Assembly (NCBI RefSeq): GCF_028583425.1
Contig: NC_072801.1
Coordinates: forward strand, 64,805,766 to 64,869,765
Origin: Eublepharis macularius
Lineage: Eukaryota > Chordata > Lepidosauria > Squamata > Eublepharidae
DNA length: 64,000 nucleotides
Direction of reading: 5' to 3'
A program made the position numbers and the translations under genes. Positions 32,552 through 42,895 of this stretch are shown here, piece after piece. Each line of letters begins with the position of its first letter. Positions within the stretch are counted from its first letter, which is position 1. The notes under the pieces were generated by a model. It searched no databases and had not been told where the DNA came from. It saw nothing but the letters and a program-made list of their open reading frames with translations.

Positions 32552-33383
32552 GGAGTGCAAAATTATATCTTGGAATGTAAACGGACTGAATTCACCTTCT
32601 AAACGTAAAACTATCTTCCATTGGCTATCTAAACAGCATTGTAAACAGCCAGTTTGGTGTAGTGGTTAAGAGCACGGGACTCTAATCTGGAGAACCGGGT
32701 TTGATTCCCCACTCCTCCACGAAGCCAGCTGGGTGATCTTGGGCAAGTCACAGTTCTCTGGAGCTCTCTCAGCCCCACCCACCTCACAGGGTGATTGTTG
32801 TGGGGTAATAATAACACTTTGTAAACCGCTCTGAGTGGGCATTAAGTTGTCCTGAAGGGCGGTATATAAATCGAATGTTATTATTATTATAATTTGTCTG
32901 CAGGAGACCCATATTAAGAAACAAGATGTGAAATATTTGAAAAATGTGAAACTGGGAAACGAGTTTGCAGCTACATCGAAACAAAAAAAAGAGGAGTTGT
33001 TTTATATATCAAAGATGAGATGCAACCCAAAATGATATTTAATGATGTGGAAGGTAGATATATAGCTGTGGAAATTATTTGGAATACAGAAAAGATTTTG
33101 TTGATTGGGATTTATGCACCCAATGGTGCTAAGGACAATTTTTTAAAGGATCTACAGAAACAACTGGATGGACTATCTTACTCACAAATAATTCTGGCAA
33201 GTGACTTTAATGGAGTCACGACTTTAGATCTTGACAAAGAAACAAAAGGTGCTTATAAAAAAAGAGGACTTTTGCCAAAATCCTTCTTTGAAATTAAGGA
33301 TCAGGAGAATTTGGAGGACATGTGGAGGAGAAATAATCCAAAAGTTAAGCAATTTACGTATTATTCACCAAGACATTTGACAT
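32552..33383 (+). pseudogene. L1 ORF2 endonuclease part (interrupted)
   Basis: ORF2 opens at about 32552 with MECKIISWNVNGLNSPSKRK, the start of the apurinic-like endonuclease. After the SINE it resumes with CLQETHIKKQDVK (catalytic Glu in Gln-Glu-Thr) and IGIYAPNG, then SDFNGV, which carries the Asp/Asn pair. It is cut by the DIRS insertion after YYSPRHLTF. The SINE alone already breaks the frame. Confidence 0.85.
32648..32890 (+). mobile_element. tRNA-derived SINE (Sauria-SINE-like)
   Basis: It begins GCCAGTTTGGTGTAGTGGTT, has Pol III box A-like and box B-like (GGTTTGATTCC) motifs, then a tRNA-unrelated body and a tail GGCGGTATATAAATCGAATG followed by ATT repeats. The tail is shared with Bov-B-mobilised squamate SINEs. 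It is inserted in the L1 endonuclease. Confidence 0.85.
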
Positions 33384-33391
33384 TCATCTTC

Positions 33392-33582
33392 GTTCTTCTG
33401 TGCCTCCACACATGGGACTGCGCAGGCGCAGGCCAGCCGCCGGAGAATTTTCTAGAGCTTCCATGGCTCCGAAGGGGCCGTTTGTCGCGCGCCTCAGCGA
33501 CCGTTTTCCCGCCCAAACGGTCACGTGATCCTCCAGCGACCAACGGCCCCTTCCCTCAGTTCTCTTCTTGCCGCCGCTTGGA
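33392..33582. repeat. DIRS left inverted terminal repeat
   Basis: It is matched in reverse complement by 39262-39454. Shared blocks include TGCGCAGGCGCAGGCC, GGAGAATTTTCTAGAGCTTC, CGGTCACGTGATCCTCCAGC and the GCCGCCGCTTG inner end. It is GC-rich, unlike the L1 around it. Confidence 0.9.
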
Positions 33583-33765
33583 GAGAACGTGAGCTTCGTT
33601 GCTCTGTGCTTTTTTGTGCTTCGTGCTTTATTCTGACTGATTGCTTGGCTTTTGACTTCGGACTTCGTGACCTCGACTATTCTTCGGATCTCGTTTTGGA
33701 CTTTGTTGTGGACTCGGTAATTTGACTCGGACTGTTTTTGACCTTCCTTTCGCGTGCCCCTGAAG

Positions 33766-35925
33766 ATGGCCTCAAAGGCTCTCTTCAAGCATTGCCTCCA
33801 ATGCCACACGAAAATGGCCAAGACCGATGGCCATGAACTGTGCCTGTTTTGTTTGGGGGAGACCCATAATGTGTCGGCCTGTAAGATTTGCCAGGGCTTC
33901 ACCAGCAAGGCCCGGCAGGAGCGCAAGGCCCGACTGAACTCCTCCCTGTGGCAGAAGGTCATGTCCGGAGGCGCTCCGTTGCCCTCCCCCAAGGCCGGCC
34001 CTAGCCCCTCTGCCGAACGGCATTCAAGAGCTGGCTCAGTGGCCTCCGCGAGGTCGGGGTCGAAACCGCGTCCCCCGAGTACCTCGGCGTCGAGAGCGGC
34101 CTCTCCAGCGCAGGGACCGGTGCGGCCGCCCCGTAGCGCGTCATCTACCAGGTCGGATCCGAGACCAGCTTCGGAACCGAGGATCCTGGTACCGAGTCCC
34201 CGGTCGGAACCGACGACCGGTTCGATCCCGATCAAGGCGAAGAGGTCGAAGCCGAGGTCCCCTTCGAAGGCGAGGAGCGCGTCGGTTCCGAGGTCTTCTT
34301 CGGAACCAGCAAAGAAGAAGAAGAAGACCAAACATCATCGGTCGCCGCATCCCGCTCCCCAGGAGGAGGTCATCGTGCTTCCTCACACGCCTTCCCCTCA
34401 TCTGGGTTCCCCCGAACCGGAGGAACTCTCCGTGCCGGTGCCGGATCCGATGGCCTTCGAGACGGTGCCCGCAGAGTTCTCGTCGGGGCCGGAGCCGAGC
34501 CCACACCGTCGGAGCCGACCATCGCTTGCCCTTCGGTCGCCGAGGCTGGAACCGAGCCCGTCTCCTCGTCGGAGCCGTCCGTCGCCTGTCCGTCCGTCTC
34601 CACCTCCGGTCGGTCGTGAGCGGCATGGTTCCGGGGACAGTGTCCGATCAATCCGGTCCACTGCGTCCCGGCATCGACAGGCTTCCTACCTCCCCTCGCC
34701 ATACCGTTGCCAATGGGAGGGGGCACCTGCGGGCTTCTCCGTGTCGGAACCGAGGCCTTCGACATCGAGGTCGGCGTGGGCTCCCCCTCCACTCCAGGTT
34801 CCGGAATCCCAGCTCGGTTCCGATGAGGAGGATGTGGAGAGCTTTGGCGGCTACCAGTCGGAGTCCTGGTCCGAACCATCGCCAGCTGAGGAGCTAGTGC
34901 CATCTGCGGACTCGCCATTCGAGGACCTCCGCATCTACGCCGACCAGATGGCAAGGATGGCCAAGGCTCTCGAGATGGATATCTCTTCGGCAGTCCCCCA
35001 GACCAAGGACAAGCTCCTCAAGCGTATCTATGGGGATAATCCGGCGTACGTTGGCTTCCCCATGCTCGAGGGTATTGAGGAGATTGTGGAGAAGGTGTGG
35101 CAGGTGCCCTGTGATCAACCTCCAACATCTAAGCGCATCGAGCAGCTTTACAAGATCAAGCAGGGCACCTGGCCGGCGTTGGTGAAGCACCCTCCACCTT
35201 CCTCCTTGGTCACAGAGGAGTTCAACCCCCGACGATCGGGTCACTCCTCGGTGCCTGCCGATAAAGAGGGCAAGAAGCTTGATGCCATGGGCAGGCGCCA
35301 GTACATTGTAGCTTCGCTGGGTCTGAGGATTGCCAACTACCAGACCATCATGGCAGGGTACCAACTGTACCTCTGGGAGAAGTTGGCATCCTACACTCGA
35401 GACCTCCCACCTGAGCAGAAGGCTGTCGTCTCCCTGTTGCAGACAGAGGCTGTCCGGCTGTCTAAACAGCAAATGAACGCTGGGAGTCACGCTGCTGACA
35501 CTGCTGCTAGGGGGATGGCTTCTGCGGTGGTCCTCAGGCGCCACTCTTGGTTGCGGTCGACGGCCCTGTCCCAAGAGGTGCGTTCCAGGGTGGAGAGCAT
35601 GCCCTTTGAAGGGGACTCGCTGTTCTCCAAGTCCACCGACGAGACCCTGAAGAAGAAAAAGGAGGACAGGCAGACGGCGCGGTCTTTGGGTCTGGCTCCA
35701 GCGGACAAGCCCTCCTCCAGGTCACGGTACGCTCCCCGGTCTGGCCCTTACCATTACCAGGGCAGATACCAACAACAGCGGCCGGGCTACCAGCAGTATC
35801 CTGCCTACCAGCAGCGGCCTTACCCTCCCGCACAACAGCAGAGGAGGCGTCGGCCCTTCAAGCCTCGTCCGGCACAGCAACCGGCCCAGCAGAAAGATCA
35901 GCAGGGCGCTGGGAGGCAGTACTGA
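33766..35925 (+). CDS. DIRS gag-like protein (ORF1)
   Basis: The ATG at 33766 (AAGATGG) opens a frame of about 719 residues. The N-terminus carries a Cys/His cluster: C-L-Q-C, then C-L-F-C, H and C-K-I-C within residues 11-45, which looks like paired zinc-binding knuckles. Residues about 70-290 are a low-complexity Ser/Pro/Arg tract. A conserved-looking globular part follows (about 390-610), and the C-terminus is Gln/Tyr/Pro/Arg rich, suited to nucleic-acid binding. Position before the RT frame and composition fit the gag-like ORF1 of vertebrate DIRS elements. No stop or frameshift is present. Confidence 0.85.
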   Translation: MASKALFKHCLQCHTKMAKTDGHELCLFCLGETHNVSACKICQGFTSKARQERKARLNSSLWQKVMSGGAPLPSPKAGPSPSAERHSRAGSVASARSGSKPRPPSTSASRAASPAQGPVRPPRSASSTRSDPRPASEPRILVPSPRSEPTTGSIPIKAKRSKPRSPSKARSASVPRSSSEPAKKKKKTKHHRSPHPAPQEEVIVLPHTPSPHLGSPEPEELSVPVPDPMAFETVPAEFSSGPEPSPHRRSRPSLALRSPRLEPSPSPRRSRPSPVRPSPPPVGRERHGSGDSVRSIRSTASRHRQASYLPSPYRCQWEGAPAGFSVSEPRPSTSRSAWAPPPLQVPESQLGSDEEDVESFGGYQSESWSEPSPAEELVPSADSPFEDLRIYADQMARMAKALEMDISSAVPQTKDKLLKRIYGDNPAYVGFPMLEGIEEIVEKVWQVPCDQPPTSKRIEQLYKIKQGTWPALVKHPPPSSLVTEEFNPRRSGHSSVPADKEGKKLDAMGRRQYIVASLGLRIANYQTIMAGYQLYLWEKLASYTRDLPPEQKAVVSLLQTEAVRLSKQQMNAGSHAADTAARGMASAVVLRRHSWLRSTALSQEVRSRVESMPFEGDSLFSKSTDETLKKKKEDRQTARSLGLAPADKPSSRSRYAPRSGPYHYQGRYQQQRPGYQQYPAYQQRPYPPAQQQRRRRPFKPRPAQQPAQQKDQQGAGRQY

Positions 35926-36099
35926 CGGGTCACGCCAGCCGTATCCCCGAACTTTTCGGACAGACTGAGTCCACTCCTCTCTGAGTGGGAGTCAATAACA
36001 TCTGACTCATGGGTCTTAACTATTGTTGAACTGGGATACGGGCTGGAGTTTGTTGAGCTGCCTAGATGCAGTTCACCCCTGACAGCTGTCAATAACACT

Positions 36100-37818
36100 A
36101 TGGCCGAGCTGGATGCGGAGATCGTGTCGCTCTTGGCCAAGGGTGCTGTGGAAGAATTGCCCTATGAGGACTCTGTAAAGGGTTTCTTCTCTAGGTTCTT
36201 CCTGGTCCCTAAGAAGGATGGGGGCTTACGTCCCATTTTAGATCTGAGGGGCCTTAATGCCTTCCTCAAGGTGACCAAATTCAAAATGGTTACGTTGGCG
36301 GCTGTGATCGCCTTACTGAAACAGGGAGATTGGTTTGCGGTTCTTGACTTAAAAGACGCATACTTTCACGTGGGCATACGGAAGGAGCACAGGAAGTACC
36401 TGAGCTTTGTTTACCGGCAAAGGGTTTTCCGGTATAAGGTGCTCCCCTTTGGCCTGTCCACTGCCCCACGAGTGTTCACTAAATGTGTGGCCCCTGTGGT
36501 TTCCTTCCTACGGGAAGAAGGCTGTACCATCTTTCCGTACCTCGATGACTGGCTCATCGTGGCTGAATCGGAGTCTAGGCTGGTGCAGGACATTGGCTTG
36601 GTACTTAGCACTTGCCAACGCCTGGGGCTCCTGGTGAACTTGGAGAAATCCAAGCTGGTGCCCAACTGCAAGGTGTCCTACATTGGTGCACTTTTAGACT
36701 CTGTGGAGGGTAAGGCCCTGCTCCCCTTGGAGAGGGCTCGGTCCCTAAGGGGTCTAGTGTCCATGTTTAAAAGGAACCGGTTCCAGTCTGTGCGCACTAT
36801 CCAGTGCTTACTAGGGCATATGGCAGCGGCCACCTCTGTAGTGCCTTTCGCTAGGCTGCGTATGCGCCCTCTCCAGAACTGGTTTGTGCGGAGGTACGAT
36901 GCTTTACTGCACCCTCCGTCCCTCAAATTCTCTATCCCGAGGGTCATCCTCTCCTCCTTGGACTGGTGGCTGTCTGATGACAACTTGTTTAGAGGGACCC
37001 CTTTTGGGTATCAACACCATGACATCACGGTTACCACTGATGCCTCTCTGTTGGGATGGGGGGCTTACTGTGGTGATGTGTCTGTGCAAGATATCTGGTC
37101 TGACAGGGAAAAGACCCTCCATATCAATGTGCTTGAACTAAGGGCCATTCGTTTCGCACTTGTGTCTCTTACAGCACTGCTGAGAAATCGTCAGGTCTTG
37201 GTGCAGACGGACAACACGACTGCCATGTACTACGTGAATCAGCAGGGGGGCACAGTGTCCATGGCCCTGTGCCGGGAAGCCACACTCACTTGGCAGTGGG
37301 CTATCAAGAACGGCGTGTCGCTCCGTGCTATACACGTGGCTGGGTCAGACAATGCCCGGGCAGATGCCCTCAGCAGGGCCCCTTTACTAGACCACGAGTG
37401 GGAACTGAACGGAGAGTGCGTTGGGCCGATCTTCCAGATGTGGGGTCATCCGGTGATAGACGTGTTCGCCACTGCGGCGACCACCAAGGCCCACACGTTC
37501 TGTTCCAGGGCAGGGAGCGACCCCCTCTCTATTGGGGATGCCTTCCAGTTTACGTGGACGCAGGGCTTGCACTATATGTTTCCTCCGTTCCCCTTGATTC
37601 CCAGGGTCCTGTGCAAGATAGAGGAGGACGGGACGGACTGCATCCTAGTGGCCCCCTTCTGGCCACGGCAGGTTTGGTTCCCGAAGCTCCTGCGAATGTC
37701 CCAACGGACGTATGTGAGTCTGCCCCCTCGGCAAGACCTTCTCCTAAACGGGAGCCTAGTCCACCACGATCCCAGGAAGCTGCACCTGACGGCTTGGCGG
37801 ATCGTTCCTCCCCTGTAG
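36100..37818 (+). CDS. DIRS reverse transcriptase/RNase H (ORF2)
   Basis: This 572-residue frame starts at ATG 36100. The RT fingers and palm are clear: FFLVPKKDGGLRPILDLRGL, then VLDLKDAYFHV with the first Asp, LPFGLSTAPRVF, and the catalytic Y-L-D-D. RNase H follows with TTDASLLGWGAY, an L-E-L-R-A glutamate motif, VQTDNTTAMYYVN and a DNARADALSR end. The last 130 residues (VIDVFATAATTKAHTFCSRA, YMFPPFPLIPRVL) sit where DIRS elements carry a Dam-like methyltransferase-related segment. That assignment is inferred. The frame overlaps the recombinase frame by about 550 bases. Confidence 0.93.
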   Translation: MAELDAEIVSLLAKGAVEELPYEDSVKGFFSRFFLVPKKDGGLRPILDLRGLNAFLKVTKFKMVTLAAVIALLKQGDWFAVLDLKDAYFHVGIRKEHRKYLSFVYRQRVFRYKVLPFGLSTAPRVFTKCVAPVVSFLREEGCTIFPYLDDWLIVAESESRLVQDIGLVLSTCQRLGLLVNLEKSKLVPNCKVSYIGALLDSVEGKALLPLERARSLRGLVSMFKRNRFQSVRTIQCLLGHMAAATSVVPFARLRMRPLQNWFVRRYDALLHPPSLKFSIPRVILSSLDWWLSDDNLFRGTPFGYQHHDITVTTDASLLGWGAYCGDVSVQDIWSDREKTLHINVLELRAIRFALVSLTALLRNRQVLVQTDNTTAMYYVNQQGGTVSMALCREATLTWQWAIKNGVSLRAIHVAGSDNARADALSRAPLLDHEWELNGECVGPIFQMWGHPVIDVFATAATTKAHTFCSRAGSDPLSIGDAFQFTWTQGLHYMFPPFPLIPRVLCKIEEDGTDCILVAPFWPRQVWFPKLLRMSQRTYVSLPPRQDLLLNGSLVHHDPRKLHLTAWRIVPPL

Positions 37819-38834
37819 GCTTTACTGACGAGGTACAGAGGGTCCTCCTGAATGCTCGTCGGCCATCCACTAGGCGCGCTTATGCGGCCAAGTGGCGCAG
37901 GTTTGAGCTCTGGGCACTTGCCAGAGGAGTGGTGCCCGAAAGCAGTCCCTTGGGGATTGTGTTCGAGTATTTGTGCCACTTGCGTGGCCTGGGCTTGAAG
38001 GTGTCCTCCCTCAAGGTACATTTGGCAGCGATATCAGCTGCTCACGCCCGAGTAGAGGGTGCTACGGTGTTTTCTCACCCACAATCCCGCCAGTTCCTTA
38101 AGGGCATGTACAATCTTTACCCACCTGTGTCGGCGCCAGTGCCTCAGTGGTCGCTGTCCTTGGTGCTCTCACGTCTCATGTTGCCTCCATTTGAACCTAT
38201 GGCTACATGCCCCTTGGATATGCTGTCCTACAAGGTAGCATTCTTGGTGGCCGTCACATCGGCCAGGAGGGTCAGTGAGCTGTCTGCACTGCGGTCTGAC
38301 CCTCCCTTTCTTGTGTTTCATCCCAACAAGGTGGTCCTGCGTCCCTGCCTCGGGTTCCTGCCCAAGGTGGTGTCCGCCTTCCACCTCTCGCAGGATATCT
38401 CACTGCCTGCATTCTTTCCTCAACCTTCCTCTAAGGGGGAAAAGGCCCTCCATTCCCTAGACTTGAAGAGGGCCCTAGCCTATTACCTGGATAGGACGAA
38501 GGGATTCCGCTCCTGTCCTCACCTGTTTGTATGTTTTGGGGCCAAGGAAAAGGGTAACAGGGCTTCCTCACAGACCCTGTCTAGGTGGATTGTGACGGCC
38601 ATTAGCAAGGCCTATTCCCTGGCAGGGGTGGCTTGCCCGCTTCGTGTCAGGGCCCACTCCACGCGGTCCCAAGCATCCTCTTCGGCACTCCTCAGGGGGG
38701 TGCCCCTGGTTAACATTTGTAAAGCAGCCACATGGTCCTCTGCAGACACCTTTGTCAGGCATTACGCCGTTGATGTCAATGCGGAGCAGGATGTATCTGT
38801 GGCCAAGGCTGTCTTACACTCCCTTTTTTCCTGA
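37269..38834 (+). CDS. DIRS tyrosine recombinase (ORF3)
   Basis: The frame is open from 37269 to the stop at 38834 and overlaps the 3' part of ORF2. The recombinase begins near 37815 (TDEVQRVLLNARRPSTRRAY, SAM-like N-terminal domain). The catalytic residues are visible: Arg in TSARRVSELSAL, His-x-x-Arg in RAHSTRS, and Tyr in FVRHYAVDV. The region before the core (37269-37815) is proline-rich and may be only the shadow of ORF2. There is no ATG between the frame opening and the core, so initiation must use another route (frameshift, reinitiation at a non-AUG, or splicing). Confidence 0.88.
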   Translation: MPGSHTHLAVGYQERRVAPCYTRGWVRQCPGRCPQQGPFTRPRVGTERRVRWADLPDVGSSGDRRVRHCGDHQGPHVLFQGRERPPLYWGCLPVYVDAGLALYVSSVPLDSQGPVQDRGGRDGLHPSGPLLATAGLVPEAPANVPTDVCESAPSARPSPKREPSPPRSQEAAPDGLADRSSPVGFTDEVQRVLLNARRPSTRRAYAAKWRRFELWALARGVVPESSPLGIVFEYLCHLRGLGLKVSSLKVHLAAISAAHARVEGATVFSHPQSRQFLKGMYNLYPPVSAPVPQWSLSLVLSRLMLPPFEPMATCPLDMLSYKVAFLVAVTSARRVSELSALRSDPPFLVFHPNKVVLRPCLGFLPKVVSAFHLSQDISLPAFFPQPSSKGEKALHSLDLKRALAYYLDRTKGFRSCPHLFVCFGAKEKGNRASSQTLSRWIVTAISKAYSLAGVACPLRVRAHSTRSQASSSALLRGVPLVNICKAATWSSADTFVRHYAVDVNAEQDVSVAKAVLHSLFS

Positions 38835-39061
38835 GGGAGTTTTGGAATGACTTTCTTGGCGTACCTGTTGGGTACCCTTGAGTGAAAGTGTGTATATATG
38901 TACCTGGGGGTGTGTATATATGTAAATATTGAGTATTTATGTGTCCTTACACAGTATTTTTACATAGATGTATATATGCATATCTATTTATTGTTGATCT
39001 TGTTTGCTTAATAAAATTGTGTTGGACTTCACCCCCGCCTTCCTTATTGTGTGAAGCTTGG

Positions 39062-39165
39062 TACACTCCCATGTGTGGAGGCACAGAAGAACGAAGATGA
39101 AAACAGGGTTAACATACCTGTAACTTATGTTCATCGAGTTCTTCTGTGCTGACACACAACCCTCC
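39062..39165. other. DIRS internal complementary region
   Basis: The segment first gives the complement of the left end (TGTGGAGGCACAGAAGAACG...) and then, after GATGAAAACAGGG, the complement of the right end (GTTCATCGAGTTCTTCTG). In DIRS elements this region templates circularisation of the cDNA ends. Confidence 0.85.
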
Positions 39166-39261
39166 CTCCTACCCCGCTGTGAACTCCAATGCACGATATT
39201 GTGATGGCTGTAACGGAAATTGGTGTTTTTAAGGTGTTATGGCTAAAAGAAGTGTGTTGGT

Positions 39262-39487
39262 CAAGCGGCGGCAAGGGAGAACTGAGGGAAGGGGCCGTTG
39301 GTCGCTGGAGGATCACGTGACCGTTTGGGCGGGAAAACGGTCGCTGAGGCGCGCGACAAACGGCCCCTTCGGAGCCATGGAAGCTCTAGAAAATTCTCCG
39401 GCGGCTGGCCTGCGCCTGCGCAGTCCCATGTGTGTCAGCACAGAAGAACTCGATGAACATAAGTTACAGGTATGTTAACCCTGTTTT
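39262..39487. repeat. DIRS right inverted terminal repeat and terminal extension
   Basis: It is the reverse complement of the left repeat, followed by the right-end extension ending GTTAACCCTGTTTT. The extension is complementary to part of the internal complementary region at 39090-39160. Confidence 0.9.
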
Positions 39488-42400
39488 ATCAAGAATTGAT
39501 ATGATCTGGGCCTCTAAGGACTTGGTGGTATGGACAAAAGATGCAGAGATAACGCCAAAGGTAGGCTCAGATCATAATCCAATTATGTGGAAGTTTGGAA
39601 AATGCACCAAAAGGCAAGGATGGAGGATAAATGAGGACTTGCTGCATCAAAATGGAAATTTAGAACTGTTACAAAAGGAGACCAAATTTTTTATACAGTA
39701 TAATTTGAATAATACCGTTCCAACTCACAAAGTTTGGGATATGTATAAAGCAGTTATTAGAGGAGTATTAATGGACTTAAACGCAAGGGACAAAAAAAGA
39801 AAAGAGGAAAAAAAGAAAGAAATTGTGGAGAATATAAGAATTAAGGAGGTACAATTGAAGAAAAGGCCAGGAAAAAAGAAACTTTATCAGGAAATTAAAA
39901 TCTTGCAAGAACAATTGAAAGCAATGGAGAATAAAGAGTTGGAATGGGAACTTAAGAAATTAAATCAAAAGTCTTTCGAAGGGGCAAATAAACCTGGAAA
40001 ATATCTAGCGTGGCAGCTAAAAAAGAAAAGAGAAAAAAAGGCGATAACAAAGATTTAAGATAACGGAATGACTTTGATAGATCAATCAGCGATTAGCAGA
40101 GCATTTTTTAAATTTTATGTAAAATTATATCAAAGGAAGGAAGTAAATTTGGATGCTATTGAACAATATTTGGAGAGAATTAAATTACCATTGATATCAG
40201 AGAAATGGAAGGAAAAGCTGAACGCAGAAATTACAGAGACAGAGATAAGAGAAGCTATTCAGTCGACTAAATTAGGCAAAGCACCAGGTCCAGATGGAAT
40301 TACCGCTAAATTTTATAAATCACTAGTAAATGAATTGGTACCTTTTTTGAAGGTGGTAATGAATGAAATTTTAAGAGGACAAAAGGTTCCAGAATCTTGG
40401 AATGAGGCTATTATATCATTGATACCAAAGGAAAATCAGGACTTATGTGATGTAAAAAATTATCGGCCTATTTCGTTGCTGAACAATGATTACAAAATCT
40501 TTGCAAAAGTATTGGCGGAGAGATTAAAGGAGGGGCTAATGGAATTTATTGCGGAAGAGCAAGCAGGTTTCCTTCCAAATAGACAAATCAAAGACAATTT
40601 GAGAACTGTTTTAAATGCGATAGAGTATTATGATAAGCACTGTGAGAAGGAAGTTGGTTTCTTTTTTGTGGATGCAGAGAAAGCTTTTGACAATTTAAAT
40701 TGGAGTTTCATGTTTGCCGCAATGGAAAAACTGCAGATGGGAAAAGACTTTATACAAGCAGTAAGAGCGATGTATCAAGACCAATGTGCAGCAATTGTAG
40801 TTAACAACAATTTGACCAAAAAACTGGAAATTAGAAAAGGTACAAGACAAGGTTGCCCACTATCTCCATTGTTGTTTATTTTGATTTTGAAAATGTTATT
40901 GATTCAGATTCGAGAGAATGATGCTATAAGAGGCATAAAGATTAAATATTTTACCTACAAAGTTAGAGCTTTCGCAGACAATGTGATGGTTATTGTTGAA
41001 GACCCAATACAAAATATGCCAAAATTGCTTGATAAAATAAAGGAATTCGGACATCTGGTGGGATTTTATGTTAATAAGAGAAAATCAAAGATATTATGTA
41101 AGAATATGATTAAACAAAAGCAACAGGAATTGATGGAGATTACAAATTGTGAAGTAATGCATAAAGTGAAATATTTAGGAATTGAGATTACTGCGAAGAA
41201 TATTGATTTGTTTAAGAATAATTATGAAAAGCTGTGGCAGCAGATTGATAGAGATTTGTTTAAATGGAATAAATTAAATTTGTCATGGCTGGGAAGAATA
41301 GCAGCAGTCAAGATGAATGTGTTACCACGGATTATGTTTTTATTACAAACAATTCCAATTATTAGAGACAATAAGCAATTTGAAAAGTGGCAGAGGAAGA
41401 TTTCCGACTTTGTGTGGGCAGGCAAGAAACCTCGAGTAAAAATGAAAGTATTATGTGATGCCGAAGAGAGAGGTGGACTGCAGCTGCCAAATATTAGACT
41501 ATATTATGAAGCAGTTTGTTTGGTCTGGCTTAAAGATTGGATGTCTTTGGAGAACTCTTAAGTTACTAACTTTGGAAGGCTATAAAAAACTGTTTGGATG
41601 GCATGCCTACTTGTGGTATGATAAACTGAAAGCTGATTCTATGTTTCTGCATCACTATGTTAGAAGAAGTCTCTTCACAGTCTGGAAAAAATACAAAAGT
41701 TATTTTGGTGAGGGTATCCCCTCGTGGGTGGTACCATTTGAAGTTATCGATCCGAGAGTTATCTACAATAAAGACCAATGTTTGTCCTATAAGAAGATTC
41801 TTATTCAGGAGCAGAATATGATAAGAATTTAATCAGAAGAAGAATTAGCTTTTTGTTATGGATGGTTCCAATATAGGCAGATAAAGGACTTATATAACTC
41901 GAATCGTGCTAAAGACAGAATTAAATGGAAAGATTCAGAATTGGAAGAAATCATATTACAAGAAAGTAAGAAGAAAATTTCAAAAATTTATAAAATGCTT
42001 TTGAAGTGGTATACAGAAGATGAAGTTGTTAAAGTCCAGATGGTGAAGTGGGCTATAAACTGTCAAAGAGATATAACAATGGAGGTGTGGGAGCATTTGT
42101 GGAAAAATACATTGAAGATTTCAACTTGTACCAGTATTAAGGAAAATGTCTTTAAGATGATATATAGGTGGTATTTGACGCCAAAAAAAATTGCTTATGG
42201 AAACGCTAAGATGTCAGATAAGTGTTGGAAATGTAAAAAGCATGAAGGATCACTGTATCATATGTGGTGGACTTGTGAGGTTGCTAGGCAGTTCTGGGGA
42301 GATATTTTAGAAGTGATAAATGAAATTTTGCAGATTTCAATAATAAAGAACCCAGAACTCCTGCTACTGAACTTAAATATGGAAGATGTTCCTACACAAT

Positions 42401-42895
42401 ATAGAACATTGTTATTTTATATGACAACAGCAGCAAGAATTTTATACGCGCAGAAATGGAAAGTGCAAGAAATACCATCTATAGGAGATTGGATACAAAA
42501 GTTGCTGTACATGGCAGAAATGGACAAAATGACAAGAAGGCTGAGAGCGGGACCACAAGTGACGCCTGACACAGGTTGGACACTTGTCTGCTTCCCTCAA
42601 GTTTTGATGGGAAATGTAGGCATCCTGGTCTTGCAGCTTGACTCTCTGACTGCTGTCCAATGGACTTTTCAACTGTCACTCGTCCAACATTCCGCCAAGC
42701 TGCCTACATTTCCCATCAAAACTTGAGGGAAGCTGGCAAGTGTCCAACCTGTGTCAGGCGTCACTTGTGGTCCTGTTCTGAGAGACCAGAATTCTGAAGA
42801 TTTTTTCAAAGACTGGGGTAGATTGAAGGAGTAATTGGAGAAAAAGTGGGACGTGAAGGGGAAATTGTGGCAATTTGAAAGTTATTAATTGGAGA
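39488..42895 (+). pseudogene. L1 ORF2 reverse transcriptase and C-terminal part (decayed)
   Basis: The frame resumes with SRIDMIWASKDL (endonuclease end). It holds a lysine-rich linker and the RT: GKAPGPDGITAKFYK, LIPKENQDLCDVKNYRPISL and GTRQGCPLSPLLFI. Visible defects are an in-frame TAA at 40056-40058, a frame change near 41555, another in-frame stop at 41830-41832, and a hairpin MITE from 42545. The RT active site reads F-A-D-N instead of the usual F/Y-A-D-D, losing a catalytic Asp. A C-terminal Cys/His motif (CWKCKKHEGSLYHMWWTC) remains. The copy cannot be active. Confidence 0.9.
42545..42778. mobile_element. Hairpin MITE (Harbinger-like) in L1
   Basis: The two arms are inverted copies: GGACCACAAGTGACGCC...CAGGTTGG against its complement, with 3-bp flanks TGA/TGA. 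It is the same family as 53853-54054. Confidence 0.8.

Larger units (their letters stand above)
33384..39487 (+). mobile_element. DIRS-type tyrosine-recombinase retrotransposon, complete
   Basis: The element has the DIRS layout. Inverted terminal repeats of about 190 bp lie at 33392-33582 and 39262-39454. Three long open frames run gag-like, RT/RNase H and tyrosine recombinase. An internal complementary region near 39062-39160 joins the complement of both outer ends. It interrupts the endonuclease part of an L1 ORF2, whose frame resumes right after it. No target-site duplication is seen, as expected for recombinase-mediated integration of a circle. The open frames and intact catalytic residues suggest a young, possibly autonomous copy. 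Confidence 0.93.

Noticed and set aside
34141..35574. Several long minus-strand frames opposite the DIRS gag-like ORF
   Set aside because: They are shadows of a Ser/Pro/Arg-rich GC-rich coding region on the other strand.
37269..37810. N-terminal extension of the recombinase frame as a real domain
   Set aside because: It lies entirely inside the RT/RNase H coding region, has no start codon and looks like a shadow. The frame itself is kept because the recombinase core follows.
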